The translations under genes were made by a program, and so were the position numbers. From Oscillospiraceae bacterium (GTDB lineage Bacteria; Bacillota; Clostridia; Oscillospirales; Oscillospiraceae), in contig JAFRQP010000014.1 of assembly GCA_017428565.1 (NCBI GenBank), positions 62,001 to 126,000 on the forward strand: a stretch of 64,000 bases of DNA. Direction: 5' to 3'. How positions within the stretch are numbered: position 1 is the stretch's first letter; every line of letters begins with the position of its first letter. This document shows positions 32,328-40,737 of the stretch, one piece after another. The notes beneath the pieces were generated by a model that was not told where the DNA came from, searched no databases, and saw nothing but the letters and a program-made list of their open reading frames with translations.

Positions 32328-32837
32328 ATGAAACTGGAATGGATGGGGCCTTACCGGGAGCTGATCGGCGACTTCTACCGCTCAGCAAACGGCTACTCCC
32401 AGATCTGCAAAATAGAAATGTTCGGCGATCCGGTTCCCTTCTCCCCCTATGAGGTGCAGATCATGGAGCACATCCTGGAACACGCCGACCAGCGGCACAA
32501 CATGAAATGGTACGCCAGCCGTCTGGGTCTCAGCCAGGCCACCTTCTCCAAGTACGTCCAAAAGCTGGTGAACAAGGGTCTGATCGAAAAGTACCACGCC
32601 CAGGGCAATAACAAGGACATCATCCTGATGCTCTCCCCTCTTGCGCTGCAGGAATACGAGAGCTACGCCCAGGCCGCCCGGGAGCGCTGGTTCCAGGAGC
32701 TCTTTGATCTGCTGGACAAGGCAGAGCCGAAGGAGCGGGAGCTGGTACGGAAGGTCTTTGGCATCCTGGGCCAATGGCATCGGGAAAAGGTGGCGGAGGG
32801 CACGGAGGAGCGCTCTCCCCTGATACCGGTTGGTTGA
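32328..32837 (+). CDS. MarR-family transcriptional regulator
   Basis: A 169-residue winged-helix regulator. The recognition region is MKWYASRLGLSQATFSKYVQKLVNKGLIEKYH (two overlapping helices, about residues 56-85) followed by the wing NNKDIILMLSPLALQEYE. The N- and C-terminal helices would form the dimer. ATG 32328 is used (AAAGGTGG upstream, 30 nt after the -10); the longer frame to 32235 begins upstream of the promoter. It is divergent from the hydrolase-membrane gene and probably controls both promoters. The effector is unknown. Confidence 0.85.
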   Translation: MKLEWMGPYRELIGDFYRSANGYSQICKIEMFGDPVPFSPYEVQIMEHILEHADQRHNMKWYASRLGLSQATFSKYVQKLVNKGLIEKYHAQGNNKDIILMLSPLALQEYESYAQAARERWFQELFDLLDKAEPKERELVRKVFGILGQWHREKVAEGTEERSPLIPVG

Positions 32838-33009
32838 GCAGGGCGCCGCGCAGGATCTGCAGCCGACAGCGGCAGACAAATGACGTGGCGGTACCAGGAC
32901 GCTTTGGGCAAACGGTACACCACGCGCGGCATCAAGCCCACGCATTTTATGAAAAACGCGGCGCAGGAAGACCAGGAACAGAACATCAGAATGAAAGCGC
33001 AGCACTTCA
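32838..33009. other. Intergenic stretch with no supported gene
   Basis: About 170 bp after marR. A weak + strand frame (from 32881) has no ribosome site. Nothing else is recognised before the terminator at 33010. Confidence 0.6.
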
Positions 33010-33050
33010 AAAACGGGAACTGTTGTAATCTCTACAGCAGTTCCCGTTTT
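33010..33050. terminator. Terminator between marR region and the polysaccharide locus
   Basis: An 18-bp stem with one G-U pair (33010-33027 with 33033-33050), 5-nt loop, A4/T4 ends; lies between convergent transcripts. Confidence 0.85.
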
Positions 33051-33076
33051 CATGTAACATCGCCTGTTTTTCCCTC

Positions 33077-34096
33077 TCAGCGGTTGCCGTACATCCGCTG
33101 ATAGTAGCTCTGATACTCGCCGGAGACGATCTCGCCCCACCAGGGCTTGTTGTCCAGATACCAGCGGATGGTCTGCACGATGCCGTCGGCAAACTTCGTC
33201 TCAGGCAGCCAGCCCAGATCCCGGTGGATCTTCGTTGGGTCGATGGCATAGCGCATGTCGTGGCCCTTCCGGTCGGTGACGTAGGTGATGAGGCTCTCCG
33301 GCTTATGGAGCTCCGCGCAGATGAGGCGCACGATGTCGATATTGCGCATCTCGTTGTGGCCGCCGATGTTGTAGACCGAGCCCTCCCTGCCCCTGCGCAT
33401 CACCAGATCCACCGCCTTGCAGTGATCCTCCACATAGAGCCAGTCCCGCACGTTCAGGCCCTGGCCGTAGACCGGCAGGGGCTTGTCGGAAAGGCAGTTT
33501 GCGATCATGAGGGGGATCAGCTTCTCCGGAAACTGATAGGGGCCGTAGTTGTTGGAGCAGCGGCTGAGGGAGACGGGCAGGCCGTAGGTGCGGTGGTAGG
33601 CCATGGCCAGCAGATCCGCCGCGGCCTTGGAGGAGGAATAGGGGCTGGAGGTGTGGATGGGCGTCTCCTCGGTGAAGAAGAGGTCCGGCCTGTCCAGAGG
33701 CAGGTCGCCGTAGACCTCGTCGGTGCTGACCTGGTGGAAGCGCCCCACGCCGAAAATGCGGCAGGCGTCCATCAGAACGCTGGTGCCGATGATATTGGTC
33801 TGCAGGAAGATCTCCGGGCTCTCGATGCTCCGGTCCACATGGGATTCCGCCGCAAAATTCACCACGATCTCCGGCTTCTCCTCCTCGAAGAGCTCGTAGA
33901 TGGCCTTCCGGTCGCAGATGTCGGTCTTGCAGAAACGGAAATTGGGGCGCTCCAGCACCGGGGCCAGGGTGGAGAGGTTGCCCGCGTAGGTCAGCTTGTC
34001 CACGCAGACGATCCGATCCTCGGGATGCTTCTCCAGCTCGTAGAAAATAAAGTTGGAACCGATAAAGCCGGCGCCGCCTGTTACCAGAATGGTCAT
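33077..34096 (-). CDS. rfbB: dTDP-glucose 4,6-dehydratase
   Basis: Converts dTDP-glucose to dTDP-4-keto-6-deoxyglucose. The 339-residue SDR enzyme has NAD motif ILVTGGAGFIGSNF, FAAESHVDRSIESP, the FHQVSTDEVYGDLP catalytic region, YSSSKAAADLLAMAYHRTYGLP (Tyr-x3-Lys) and SNNYGPYQFPEKLIP, all typical of RmlB. ATG 34096 follows GGAGAG; the rfbA stop is 1 nt upstream. rfbC and rfbD are not in the window, so the later steps toward dTDP-rhamnose, if made, are encoded elsewhere. Confidence 0.95.
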   Translation of the reverse strand: MTILVTGGAGFIGSNFIFYELEKHPEDRIVCVDKLTYAGNLSTLAPVLERPNFRFCKTDICDRKAIYELFEEEKPEIVVNFAAESHVDRSIESPEIFLQTNIIGTSVLMDACRIFGVGRFHQVSTDEVYGDLPLDRPDLFFTEETPIHTSSPYSSSKAAADLLAMAYHRTYGLPVSLSRCSNNYGPYQFPEKLIPLMIANCLSDKPLPVYGQGLNVRDWLYVEDHCKAVDLVMRRGREGSVYNIGGHNEMRNIDIVRLICAELHKPESLITYVTDRKGHDMRYAIDPTKIHRDLGWLPETKFADGIVQTIRWYLDNKPWWGEIVSGEYQSYYQRMYGNR

Positions 34097-34097
34097 A

Positions 34098-34970
34098 TCA
34101 CTGCTCTCCTTCCGCAATCGAAATCAGATAGCGTCCGTAATCCGTCATTTTCAGCTCTTCGCCCAGGGCACGGAGCTGTTCTCTTGTAATAAAGCCCCGG
34201 CGCCAGGCGATCTCTTCGATGCAGGAGACGTAGAAGCCCTGGCGATCCTGCACCGCCTCCACGAACTCCGCCGCCTTCAGCATGCCCTCGGGGGTGCCGG
34301 TATCCAGCCAGGCCATGCCGCGGCCCAGCAGGTTCACATGGAGCTCGCCCAGAGCCAGATAGGCATTGTTCACCGCGGTGATCTCGATCTCGCCCCGGGC
34401 GGAGGGCTTGACCTGCTTTGCGATCTCCACCACCCGGTTGTCGTAGAAATACAGGCCGGGGACGGCGTAGTTGGACTTGGGCTTCTCGGGCTTCTCCTCG
34501 ATGGAGAGCACCTTCCCGTCCCGGTCGAACTCCACCACGCCGAAGCTGCTTGGGTTTTTCACTGGGTAGCCGAAGATGGTAGCGCCTTTGTTCTGGGCCA
34601 TCGCTGCGCGCAGAGTGCGGGTCATATCCGTGCCGTAGAACACATTATCCCCGAGGATGAGGCAGACGCTGTCCGTTCCGATGAAGTCCTCCCCCAGGAT
34701 GAAGGCGTCGGCCAGGCCTCGGGGCGTCTCCTGCACCTTGTAGTGCAGGTTCACGCCGATGCGCTCCCCGTCGCCCAGGAGCTTTTCGTAGACCGGGGTG
34801 TCTTCCGGCGTGGAGATGATCAGGATCTCCCGGATGCCGGCCAGCATCAGGATCGAAAGCGGATAGTAGATCATGGGCTTGTCGTAGATGGGCAGGAGCT
34901 GCTTGGAAACGGCCTTGGTCATGGGATAGAGACGGGTGCCCTTCCCGCCGGCTAAGATGATACCTTTCAT
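34098..34970 (-). CDS. rfbA: Glucose-1-phosphate thymidylyltransferase
   Basis: Makes dTDP-glucose from dTTP and glucose-1-phosphate. The 290-residue protein opens with [20 protein letters not shown] (pyrophosphorylase loop), then [26 protein letters not shown] and [19 protein letters not shown]. Length matches RmlA. GGAGGAGAAC lies upstream of the ATG. It is between the UDP-glucose dehydrogenase and rfbB genes in the precursor operon. Confidence 0.95.
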   Translation of the reverse strand: MKGIILAGGKGTRLYPMTKAVSKQLLPIYDKPMIYYPLSILMLAGIREILIISTPEDTPVYEKLLGDGERIGVNLHYKVQETPRGLADAFILGEDFIGTDSVCLILGDNVFYGTDMTRTLRAAMAQNKGATIFGYPVKNPSSFGVVEFDRDGKVLSIEEKPEKPKSNYAVPGLYFYDNRVVEIAKQVKPSARGEIEITAVNNAYLALGELHVNLLGRGMAWLDTGTPEGMLKAAEFVEAVQDRQGFYVSCIEEIAWRRGFITREQLRALGEELKMTDYGRYLISIAEGEQ

Positions 34971-34980
34971 GTTCTCCTCC

Positions 34981-36213
34981 TTAATCTCTGCGGAACAGAT
35001 CCCGGGTGTATACTTTTTCCTCCACGTCGTCCAGGCAGGGATCGTAGCGGTTGGCGATGATAGCGTCCGAGCGGCGCTTGAACTCCTCCAGATCGTTCAC
35101 CACAAGGCTTCCGAAGAAGGTCTCCCCGTCCGGCAGGGTGGGCTCGTAGACGATGACGGAGGCGCCCTTGGCCTTGATACGCTTCATGACGCCCTGGATG
35201 CTGCTCTGGCGGAAATTGTCGCTGTTGGACTTCATGGTGAGCCGATAGACGCCCACGGTGACGCTGTGCTCCGCCCCGGCGCTCCAGCTGGCGTTGGCGG
35301 AGTAGTAGCCCGCCTTTTCCAGTACCCGGTCGGCGATGAAGTCCTTGCGGGTGCGGTTGGACTCCACGATGGCCTGGATCAGATTCTCCGGCACGTCCTC
35401 GTAATTGGCCAGGAGCTGCTTGGTGTCCTTGGGCAGGCAGTAGCCCCCGTAGCCGAAGCTTGGGTTGTTGTAATGGTTTCCGATGCGGGGATCCAGGCAG
35501 ACACCCTGGATGATCTGCTTCGTGTCCAGGCCCTTGAGCTCGGCATAGGTGTCCAGTTCGTTGAAATAGCTGACCCGCAGCGCCAGATAGGTGTTGGCGA
35601 AGAGCTTTACCGCCTCGGCCTCCGTAAAGCCCATGAAGAGCGTGGGGATATTTTCCTCCTCCGCGCCCTCCCGCAGCAGGGCCGCAAAGCGCTCCGCCGC
35701 GGCGCAGAGGTCCGGGTCCTCGGGGTCGGTGCCCACGATGATGCGGCTGGGGTGCAGATTATCGTAGAGCGCGCGGCTTTCCCGCAGAAACTCCGGGCTG
35801 AACAGGATCCGGCGGCACTGGTATTTCTCCCGCACCGAGGCGGTGTAGCCTACGGGGATGGTGCTCTTGATGACCATATAGGCCCCGGGGTTCACAGCCA
35901 GGACCCGCTCGATCACGTCCTCCACGGCGCTGGTGTCGAAGTAGCCCCGCTTGGGGTCGTAGTTGGTGGGCGTGGCGATGACCACCAGCTCCGCGCTGCG
36001 GTAGGCGCTCTCCCGGTCGCAGGTGGCGGTGAGCTGCAGCGGCTTATGCGCCAGGTATTCCTCCAGCTCACGGTCCTGGATGGGGCTGCGGCGGCTGTTG
36101 ATCAGCTCCGCCTTGGCTGGGGTCGTGGTGATGGCGGTGACCCGGTTGTGCTGCCCCAGCAGCACGGCCAGCGACAGGCCCACGTAGCCCACGCCCGCAA
36201 CGGTGATTCTCAT
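34981..36213 (-). CDS. UDP-glucose 6-dehydrogenase
   Basis: NAD-dependent double oxidation of UDP-glucose to UDP-glucuronate. The 410-residue protein has the Rossmann motif [55 protein letters not shown] and the catalytic-cysteine loop [17 protein letters not shown]. The ATG (36213) overlaps the epimerase stop by 4 bp, and GGGAGGCGGGG is upstream. Paired with the 4-epimerase it gives UDP-galacturonate. GDP-mannose dehydrogenase is a less likely alternative. Confidence 0.9.
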   Translation of the reverse strand: MRITVAGVGYVGLSLAVLLGQHNRVTAITTTPAKAELINSRRSPIQDRELEEYLAHKPLQLTATCDRESAYRSAELVVIATPTNYDPKRGYFDTSAVEDVIERVLAVNPGAYMVIKSTIPVGYTASVREKYQCRRILFSPEFLRESRALYDNLHPSRIIVGTDPEDPDLCAAAERFAALLREGAEEENIPTLFMGFTEAEAVKLFANTYLALRVSYFNELDTYAELKGLDTKQIIQGVCLDPRIGNHYNNPSFGYGGYCLPKDTKQLLANYEDVPENLIQAIVESNRTRKDFIADRVLEKAGYYSANASWSAGAEHSVTVGVYRLTMKSNSDNFRQSSIQGVMKRIKAKGASVIVYEPTLPDGETFFGSLVVNDLEEFKRRSDAIIANRYDPCLDDVEEKVYTRDLFRRD

Positions 36214-37295
36214 TTTTCCCCGCCTCCCATGTAATAGTCGTAATACCACGCGGCAAAGCGCCGCAGGCCCTCCCGCAGGGGGATCGCCGGCCGGAAGCCG
36301 AAGTCCCGCTCCAGCGCCTCGGAATCGGCGTAGGTCACGGGCACGTCACCCGGCTGCATGGGCGCCAGCTCCTTGTGGGCCTCGAAATCGTAGTCCGGCG
36401 GCAGGACCTTCGCCCGCACCAGCTCCTCCGACAGGGTCTGCACGAAGTCCAGCAGGTTCTCCGGCCGGCTCCCGCCGATGTTGTAGACCGCATAGGGCGG
36501 CAGAGGCAGGCCGTCCTCGCCGGTTCTCCGCTCCGGCGCGCCGCGCATCACCCGCAGGATGCCCTCCACGATATCGTCCACATAGGTGAAGTCCCGCTTG
36601 CAGTTGCCGTAATTGTAGATCTGGATGGTCTGGCCCGCCCGCAGCTTGTTGGTGAAGCCGAAGTAGGCCATGTCCGGCCGCCCCGCCGGGCCGTAGACCG
36701 TGAAAAAGCGCAGCCCCGTGGAGGGGATGGCGTAGAGCTTGGCGTAGGCGTGGGCCAGCAGCTCGTCCGACTTCTTGGTGGCGGCGTAGAGGGACACCGG
36801 GTTGTCCACCTTGTCGTCGGTGGAGAAGGGCACCTTTTTGTTGCCGCCGTAGACCGAGGAGCTGGAGGCGTAGACCAGATGCTCTACCCCGGTTTTCCCG
36901 CCGTCATAGGAGTGGCGGCAGGCCTCCAGCAGGTTGAAGAAGCCCACCAGGTTGGATTCGATATACACGTCCGGGTGGGTGATGGAGTAGCGCACGCCCG
37001 CCTGGGCCGCCAGGTTCACCACCACCGCCGGCTCATATTCCGCAAAGGCCGCGTTTACCGCCGCCTTGTCCGCGATATTGATCTGCAGGAAGACGAAGTT
37101 GGGATACTTCCGGAGCTTTGCCAGCCGATACTCCTTCAGCGAGACCTCGTAGTAGTCGTTCATATTGTCGATGCCGACCACGGTGACGCCCTTCACCTCG
37201 TCCAGCAGGCGCAGGGAGAGGAAAAAGCCGATGAAGCCGGCAGCGCCGGTGACAAAAATCGTTTTTCCTTCCAGTTTTACATTTGGCGTCAGCAT
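36210..37295 (-). CDS. UDP-glucuronate 4-epimerase type NAD-dependent epimerase
   Basis: A 361-residue SDR epimerase. NAD motif [19 protein letters not shown], then [19 protein letters not shown] (a hallmark of UDP-glucuronate 4-epimerases), [36 protein letters not shown] and [20 protein letters not shown] with the Tyr-x3-Lys pair. Predicted reaction: UDP-glucuronate to UDP-galacturonate. ATG 37295 has AAGGAG upstream inside the preceding gene (7-bp overlap); the longer frame to 37583 is a shadow of that gene. Confidence 0.9.
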   Translation of the reverse strand: MLTPNVKLEGKTIFVTGAAGFIGFFLSLRLLDEVKGVTVVGIDNMNDYYEVSLKEYRLAKLRKYPNFVFLQINIADKAAVNAAFAEYEPAVVVNLAAQAGVRYSITHPDVYIESNLVGFFNLLEACRHSYDGGKTGVEHLVYASSSSVYGGNKKVPFSTDDKVDNPVSLYAATKKSDELLAHAYAKLYAIPSTGLRFFTVYGPAGRPDMAYFGFTNKLRAGQTIQIYNYGNCKRDFTYVDDIVEGILRVMRGAPERRTGEDGLPLPPYAVYNIGGSRPENLLDFVQTLSEELVRAKVLPPDYDFEAHKELAPMQPGDVPVTYADSEALERDFGFRPAIPLREGLRRFAAWYYDYYMGGGEK

Positions 37296-38023
37296 ATGCC
37301 CTGATACTCCTTTTTCACTTGCTCGTAGCTTTTCAGATCCCCGATATCGTAGCGCCTGCCCGGCATTTCCATGGCGTACACCGGCACTCTGCGGCAGAGC
37401 CAGGCCAGCAGACTCCCCGGCGCGTCGGCGCCGCAGCCCTCCGCCAGCGCCCTCTGCACCAGGGCCAGGGCCCGGGGCGTATAGACGTAAAAGGGCGGGC
37501 AGGCCCAGGGAGAGGGCGGCTCCGGGCTTTTCTCCACCATGCCGGTGATCCGGTCCTCCGCGTCCACGGTCAGCACCCCGCATCTGCGCAGCTTCTCGAG
37601 AGAGGGCTCCCGATAGCGCAGCACGCAGCTGGTCCCCTTCTCCCGGGCGTAGCGGAGCAGACGCGCCAGGGAAAAGTCCAGCAGGTTGTCCCCCGCCATC
37701 ACCAGCGCGGGCTTCTCCGTACCGCAGCGTTCCAGGGCCAGGGCCAGATCCCTCACCGCTCCCAGGCGGTTTTCGTTTTCGGTACTGCCGTCGTCCAGGA
37801 CGGCGATGGGCTCCCTGCGCGTCCGGGACCAGGCTTCAAACTGCCCGGCGTAGCGGTGGTTGGACACCAGCAGGATTTCTTCGAACCCGACGACCGCCGC
37901 CAGATCGTCCAGCAGCCAGTCCAGGATCGTCTTGCCCCTCACTTCCAGCAGGGGCTTGGGAAAATGCTCCGTCAGAGGATAGAGGCGGGTGGCATAGCCC
38001 GCGGCCAGGATCACAAGGTTCAT
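37289..38023 (-). CDS. Sugar-1-phosphate nucleotidyltransferase
   Basis: A 244-residue NTP_transferase. The start MNLVILAAGYATRLYPLTEHFPKPLL has the pyrophosphorylase loop and lysine, VMAGDNLLDF is the metal Asp region and EKSPEPPSPWACPPFYVY the sugar-binding loop. Which NTP and sugar are used is not clear from motifs. It overlaps the preceding kinase gene by 4 bp, so it may activate the sugar-1-phosphate made by that kinase, for example to UDP-galacturonate. Confidence 0.85.
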   Translation of the reverse strand: MNLVILAAGYATRLYPLTEHFPKPLLEVRGKTILDWLLDDLAAVVGFEEILLVSNHRYAGQFEAWSRTRREPIAVLDDGSTENENRLGAVRDLALALERCGTEKPALVMAGDNLLDFSLARLLRYAREKGTSCVLRYREPSLEKLRRCGVLTVDAEDRITGMVEKSPEPPSPWACPPFYVYTPRALALVQRALAEGCGADAPGSLLAWLCRRVPVYAMEMPGRRYDIGDLKSYEQVKKEYQGIC

Positions 38024-39399
38024 AGCCTCACCCCGTCCCCCGTATGGCAGATGTGGGCGCTGTAGCGGCTCCGCAGGCCGGGAAAGCTCTGCAGATACTC
38101 CCGCTCCACCGTCTCCAGGATCTGCTCTTCATAAGCCGGATCAATGAGCGCCACGCAGCAGCCCTTGAAGCCGGCGCCGCTGAAGCGTCCGCCGTAGATC
38201 CCCTCGGTCCGGGTCATGATCTCATAGAGCCGAATGAGCTCCGGCGATCCGGTCTCCCAGTTTTCGATGCTGCTGCGGCCGCTCAAAAAGCTCAGACGGC
38301 CGTACTCCTCGATGTCGCCCCGGCGCCAGGCCTCACTTCCGGCCTCCACCCGACGAAACTCGCCGTACCAGTGCTCGGCTCGCTTGGCCCAGTTTTCCGG
38401 CAGCCGGTCTTTGTATTTGAGAAAGACTTCCTCCGGCACGTCCCGCAGGTTGGTCTCGGAAAACTTGCCGTAGTCCATGCCCGCCAGCGCCTTCAGGGCG
38501 TAGGCCGCCGAGCGGGCCTCGTCCACCCGCATGTTGAAGCGCGAGCCCGCAAGACTGCGCTCCATGCCGCTGAAAAACACGGCGATCTCAAAGGGCCTGC
38601 AGGCCGGGTGCCGTGGGATCCGCTCAAAGCTGCCGTCCCGGGTGTCCAGATACAGCAGATGATCCTTTTTGCAGTAGATCTCGCAGCTCTGGTCCAGGGT
38701 GCCGCAGGCCACGCCCACATAGCGGTTCTCCGCCTCCAGGGAGATCTGGATCAGCTCCTCCGGGCTGAGGCGGATGCCGTTGAGCTTGCAGAGCACCGAG
38801 AGGAAGCTGATGATCACCGCCGCCGAGCTGGAGAGCCCGCCGATGGGCAGCTCCCCGTCCAGCACGGCGCAGAGCCCCACGTGCAGCGGGAAGCGCCGGG
38901 CCAGGGCGATGGTGGCGCCCCGCAGATGATCCGCCCAGTCGTCCTGCTTTTCCGGCGGAGTGGAGGACACATGCCACTGGGCCCGCTTGGGAAATTGCAG
39001 GGAACGGATCTCCACCACGCCGTTCTGCTTGGGACCGCAGGCGATATGGATGCCCTTGTCGATGGCAAAGCCCGTCACCTTGCCCAGATTATGGTCGCTG
39101 TGGGCGCCGATGGGACAGATGCGGTAGGGCGTGAAGGCCGCAATCTCCGGCTCCTTGCGATAGGTCTCCCGAAACACGTCCAGCACCTTGCCGGCCGCAT
39201 CCGGGGCAAAGGACACCTCTCCCCTCTCCCGGGCGGCGGCATACTCCTTCGTGCGTCCGTCCAGCGGGCGCAGCGCCTTCTCCGGCAGCAGCCAGAGCTT
39301 GCCGCTCTTCCTGGCTCCGGGGATGCGCCCCTCCCGGCACAGAGCGGTCACCTTTCGCTCCGCCACCTGCCAGCGCTCCGCCGCCTGGTGCACGTCCAT
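38020..39399 (-). CDS. HTH-fused GHMP sugar kinase, galacturonokinase-like
   Basis: A 459-residue fusion. Residues 1-53 look like an excisionase/MerR-type DNA-binding helix-turn-helix (MDVHQAAERWQVAERKVTAL then REGRIPGARKSGKLWLLPE). Residues ~75-459 are a galactokinase-superfamily kinase. Instead of the GEHTDYN of galactokinases it has PYRICPIGAHSDHN (91-104), which resembles plant galacturonokinase. The ATP loop is GGLSSSAAV (187-195), followed by GTLDQ. Context with UDP-glucuronate epimerase and a nucleotidyltransferase supports a uronic-acid kinase. ATG 39399 is used because upstream starts fall inside the promoter. Confidence 0.78.
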   Translation of the reverse strand: MDVHQAAERWQVAERKVTALCREGRIPGARKSGKLWLLPEKALRPLDGRTKEYAAARERGEVSFAPDAAGKVLDVFRETYRKEPEIAAFTPYRICPIGAHSDHNLGKVTGFAIDKGIHIACGPKQNGVVEIRSLQFPKRAQWHVSSTPPEKQDDWADHLRGATIALARRFPLHVGLCAVLDGELPIGGLSSSAAVIISFLSVLCKLNGIRLSPEELIQISLEAENRYVGVACGTLDQSCEIYCKKDHLLYLDTRDGSFERIPRHPACRPFEIAVFFSGMERSLAGSRFNMRVDEARSAAYALKALAGMDYGKFSETNLRDVPEEVFLKYKDRLPENWAKRAEHWYGEFRRVEAGSEAWRRGDIEEYGRLSFLSGRSSIENWETGSPELIRLYEIMTRTEGIYGGRFSGAGFKGCCVALIDPAYEEQILETVEREYLQSFPGLRSRYSAHICHTGDGVRL

Positions 39400-39442
39400 A
39401 TATTCCACGGGTTTCACCCCTTTCCGTTCTCTCACAGGGTCC

Positions 39443-39471
39443 ATCCTACCACGGCAAGCAAGAAATGTCAA
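39443..39471 (-). promoter_or_regulatory. Promoter of the uronate/dTDP-sugar precursor operon
   Basis: Minus-strand TTGACA (39466-39471), 17-bp spacer, TAGGAT (39443-39448). The -35 box lies in one arm of the palindrome at 39462-39510. Confidence 0.72.
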
Positions 39472-39510
39472 GATATACCGCGATATTGCAGCGGTGTATC
39501 TTGACATTTC
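39462..39510. promoter_or_regulatory. 20-bp palindrome over the operon promoter, candidate operator
   Basis: GAAATGTCAAGATATACCGC (39462-39481) and its reverse complement at 39491-39510 with one change, 9-bp centre. Each arm contains TTGACA/TGTCAA. The stem is AT-rich with no U-tract, so it looks more like a protein-binding site than a terminator. Confidence 0.7.
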
Positions 39511-39513
39511 AGC

Positions 39514-40737
39514 TTATTCGGTCTCAAACAGATGAAAGCGGCGATAGATCTCCCGCCGCTCGGCGGCGCCCTCCACCATCTCTTTGAGCTTGATCCTGGG
39601 GCTCTTGCCCAGGGCGATCCGGACCAGGTGGCGCCCGCCCGCATAGATCCAGCCCGCAGGCAGCAGGGCCGGGACCTTCTCCGCGGCCGGCATGGCGCGC
39701 CGGGCCTTCTCGTTCATGGTAAGCACCAGCTGCCGCAGCATCCCGGTATCGTCCACGCCGCCCTTGCTCTTGTCCGTCATGAGCTTGGCCTGGTTGAGCC
39801 GCTGCTCGTCCTTCCCGCCGAAATTACCGGCGGCAAAGATATCCTCCCGCATCGCCTCCAGAAGCTCCGGCTCCGCATCAAGGGCCGCCCAGAGCTGCTC
39901 CCGGCTGCCAAGGGTCTCCGTGCAGAGCGCCGTTAAAAGGCAGGCGAAGCGCCACAGGCCGATGGTCCGGAGCTTTTCCTCAAACAGCGCGCAGAAATCC
40001 TCCGGCGAAAAGCGGTTCACGAACACCGCCCAATCGCAGAGATGGCGAAGGCCCACGCCGCTGTTGATCATGTGGTTGGCGGTGTGCAGCAGCAGGATCA
40101 GCCCGTGATGAAAAGCATCCGGGACCCGGTAGGACCCGTTTTCCGTCTCATGCAGCAGGGCCGTCCCAATGAGATCGGCAAGGCAGGCGGCGGTCCGCTC
40201 CCCCGCAGTCCCTGCCGGGATGCCCTTGACGCTGTGGTGCAGCTCGAACTCCACCAGTTCCCCGTCCGGGTTTTTCCGGAAATACGAGACGTCCTCCGGC
40301 GTCACGTCCCCGCGGAAAAAGCCCTTTTCCCCCAGCAGGGCCGCAGCGCACGCTTCGTCCTTCGGGTCCACCAGGAAATCCACGTCGCCCATCATGCGCA
40401 GCATGGGCGTGGGATACCAGGCGGCCGAGGCGCTGCCCTTCAGGATGACATAGGGGATTTCTGCCTCGCTCAGCCATTCGTGCAGGGTAATATGCTCCCA
40501 CTCCATGCTCATGTTATGGATGATGGCGGCGTCCGCCTTCTCCGCAAACTTTGCCCGGAGCTCCTCCGGGATCCGTTCTCCCATGGCCTGCACGGCAAGG
40601 GGAAGCACCGCCTGCGTCATGGCCTCCTCTGCCACCGCCGGCCAGTCAATCTCCTCCGCGATCTGCGGCTCTTTCCCGAACAGCGCGGCTCCCAGCAGCT
40701 CCAGCAGGACCTTTTGTTCTTTCGACAGGCGCTTCAT
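39514..40737 (-). CDS. Nucleotidyltransferase-like protein (NTP_transf_5 family)
   Basis: A 407-residue soluble protein of the uncharacterised nucleotidyltransferase family often found in capsule loci. IPYVILKGSASAAWYP followed by MLRMMGDVDFLVDP is the family's substrate/metal motif (the D-V-D pair), and FELHHSVKG the later conserved strand. The C-terminal half is helical. The transferred group is unknown. It overlaps the preceding VanZ-NTase gene by 4 bp and is its partial paralogue, so the two probably act together or on related acceptors. Confidence 0.8.
   Translation of the reverse strand: MKRLSKEQKVLLELLGAALFGKEPQIAEEIDWPAVAEEAMTQAVLPLAVQAMGERIPEELRAKFAEKADAAIIHNMSMEWEHITLHEWLSEAEIPYVILKGSASAAWYPTPMLRMMGDVDFLVDPKDEACAAALLGEKGFFRGDVTPEDVSYFRKNPDGELVEFELHHSVKGIPAGTAGERTAACLADLIGTALLHETENGSYRVPDAFHHGLILLLHTANHMINSGVGLRHLCDWAVFVNRFSPEDFCALFEEKLRTIGLWRFACLLTALCTETLGSREQLWAALDAEPELLEAMREDIFAAGNFGGKDEQRLNQAKLMTDKSKGGVDDTGMLRQLVLTMNEKARRAMPAAEKVPALLPAGWIYAGGRHLVRIALGKSPRIKLKEMVEGAAERREIYRRFHLFETE

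Noticed and set aside
32880..33101. A 73-codon + strand frame after marR
   Set aside because: No ribosome site, and it reads through the terminator hairpin at 33010-33050.
39462..39510. Palindrome read as an intrinsic terminator of the NTP_transf_5 gene
   Set aside because: The stem is AT-rich, no U-tract follows on the minus strand, and it overlaps a good -35 box; an operator is the better reading.
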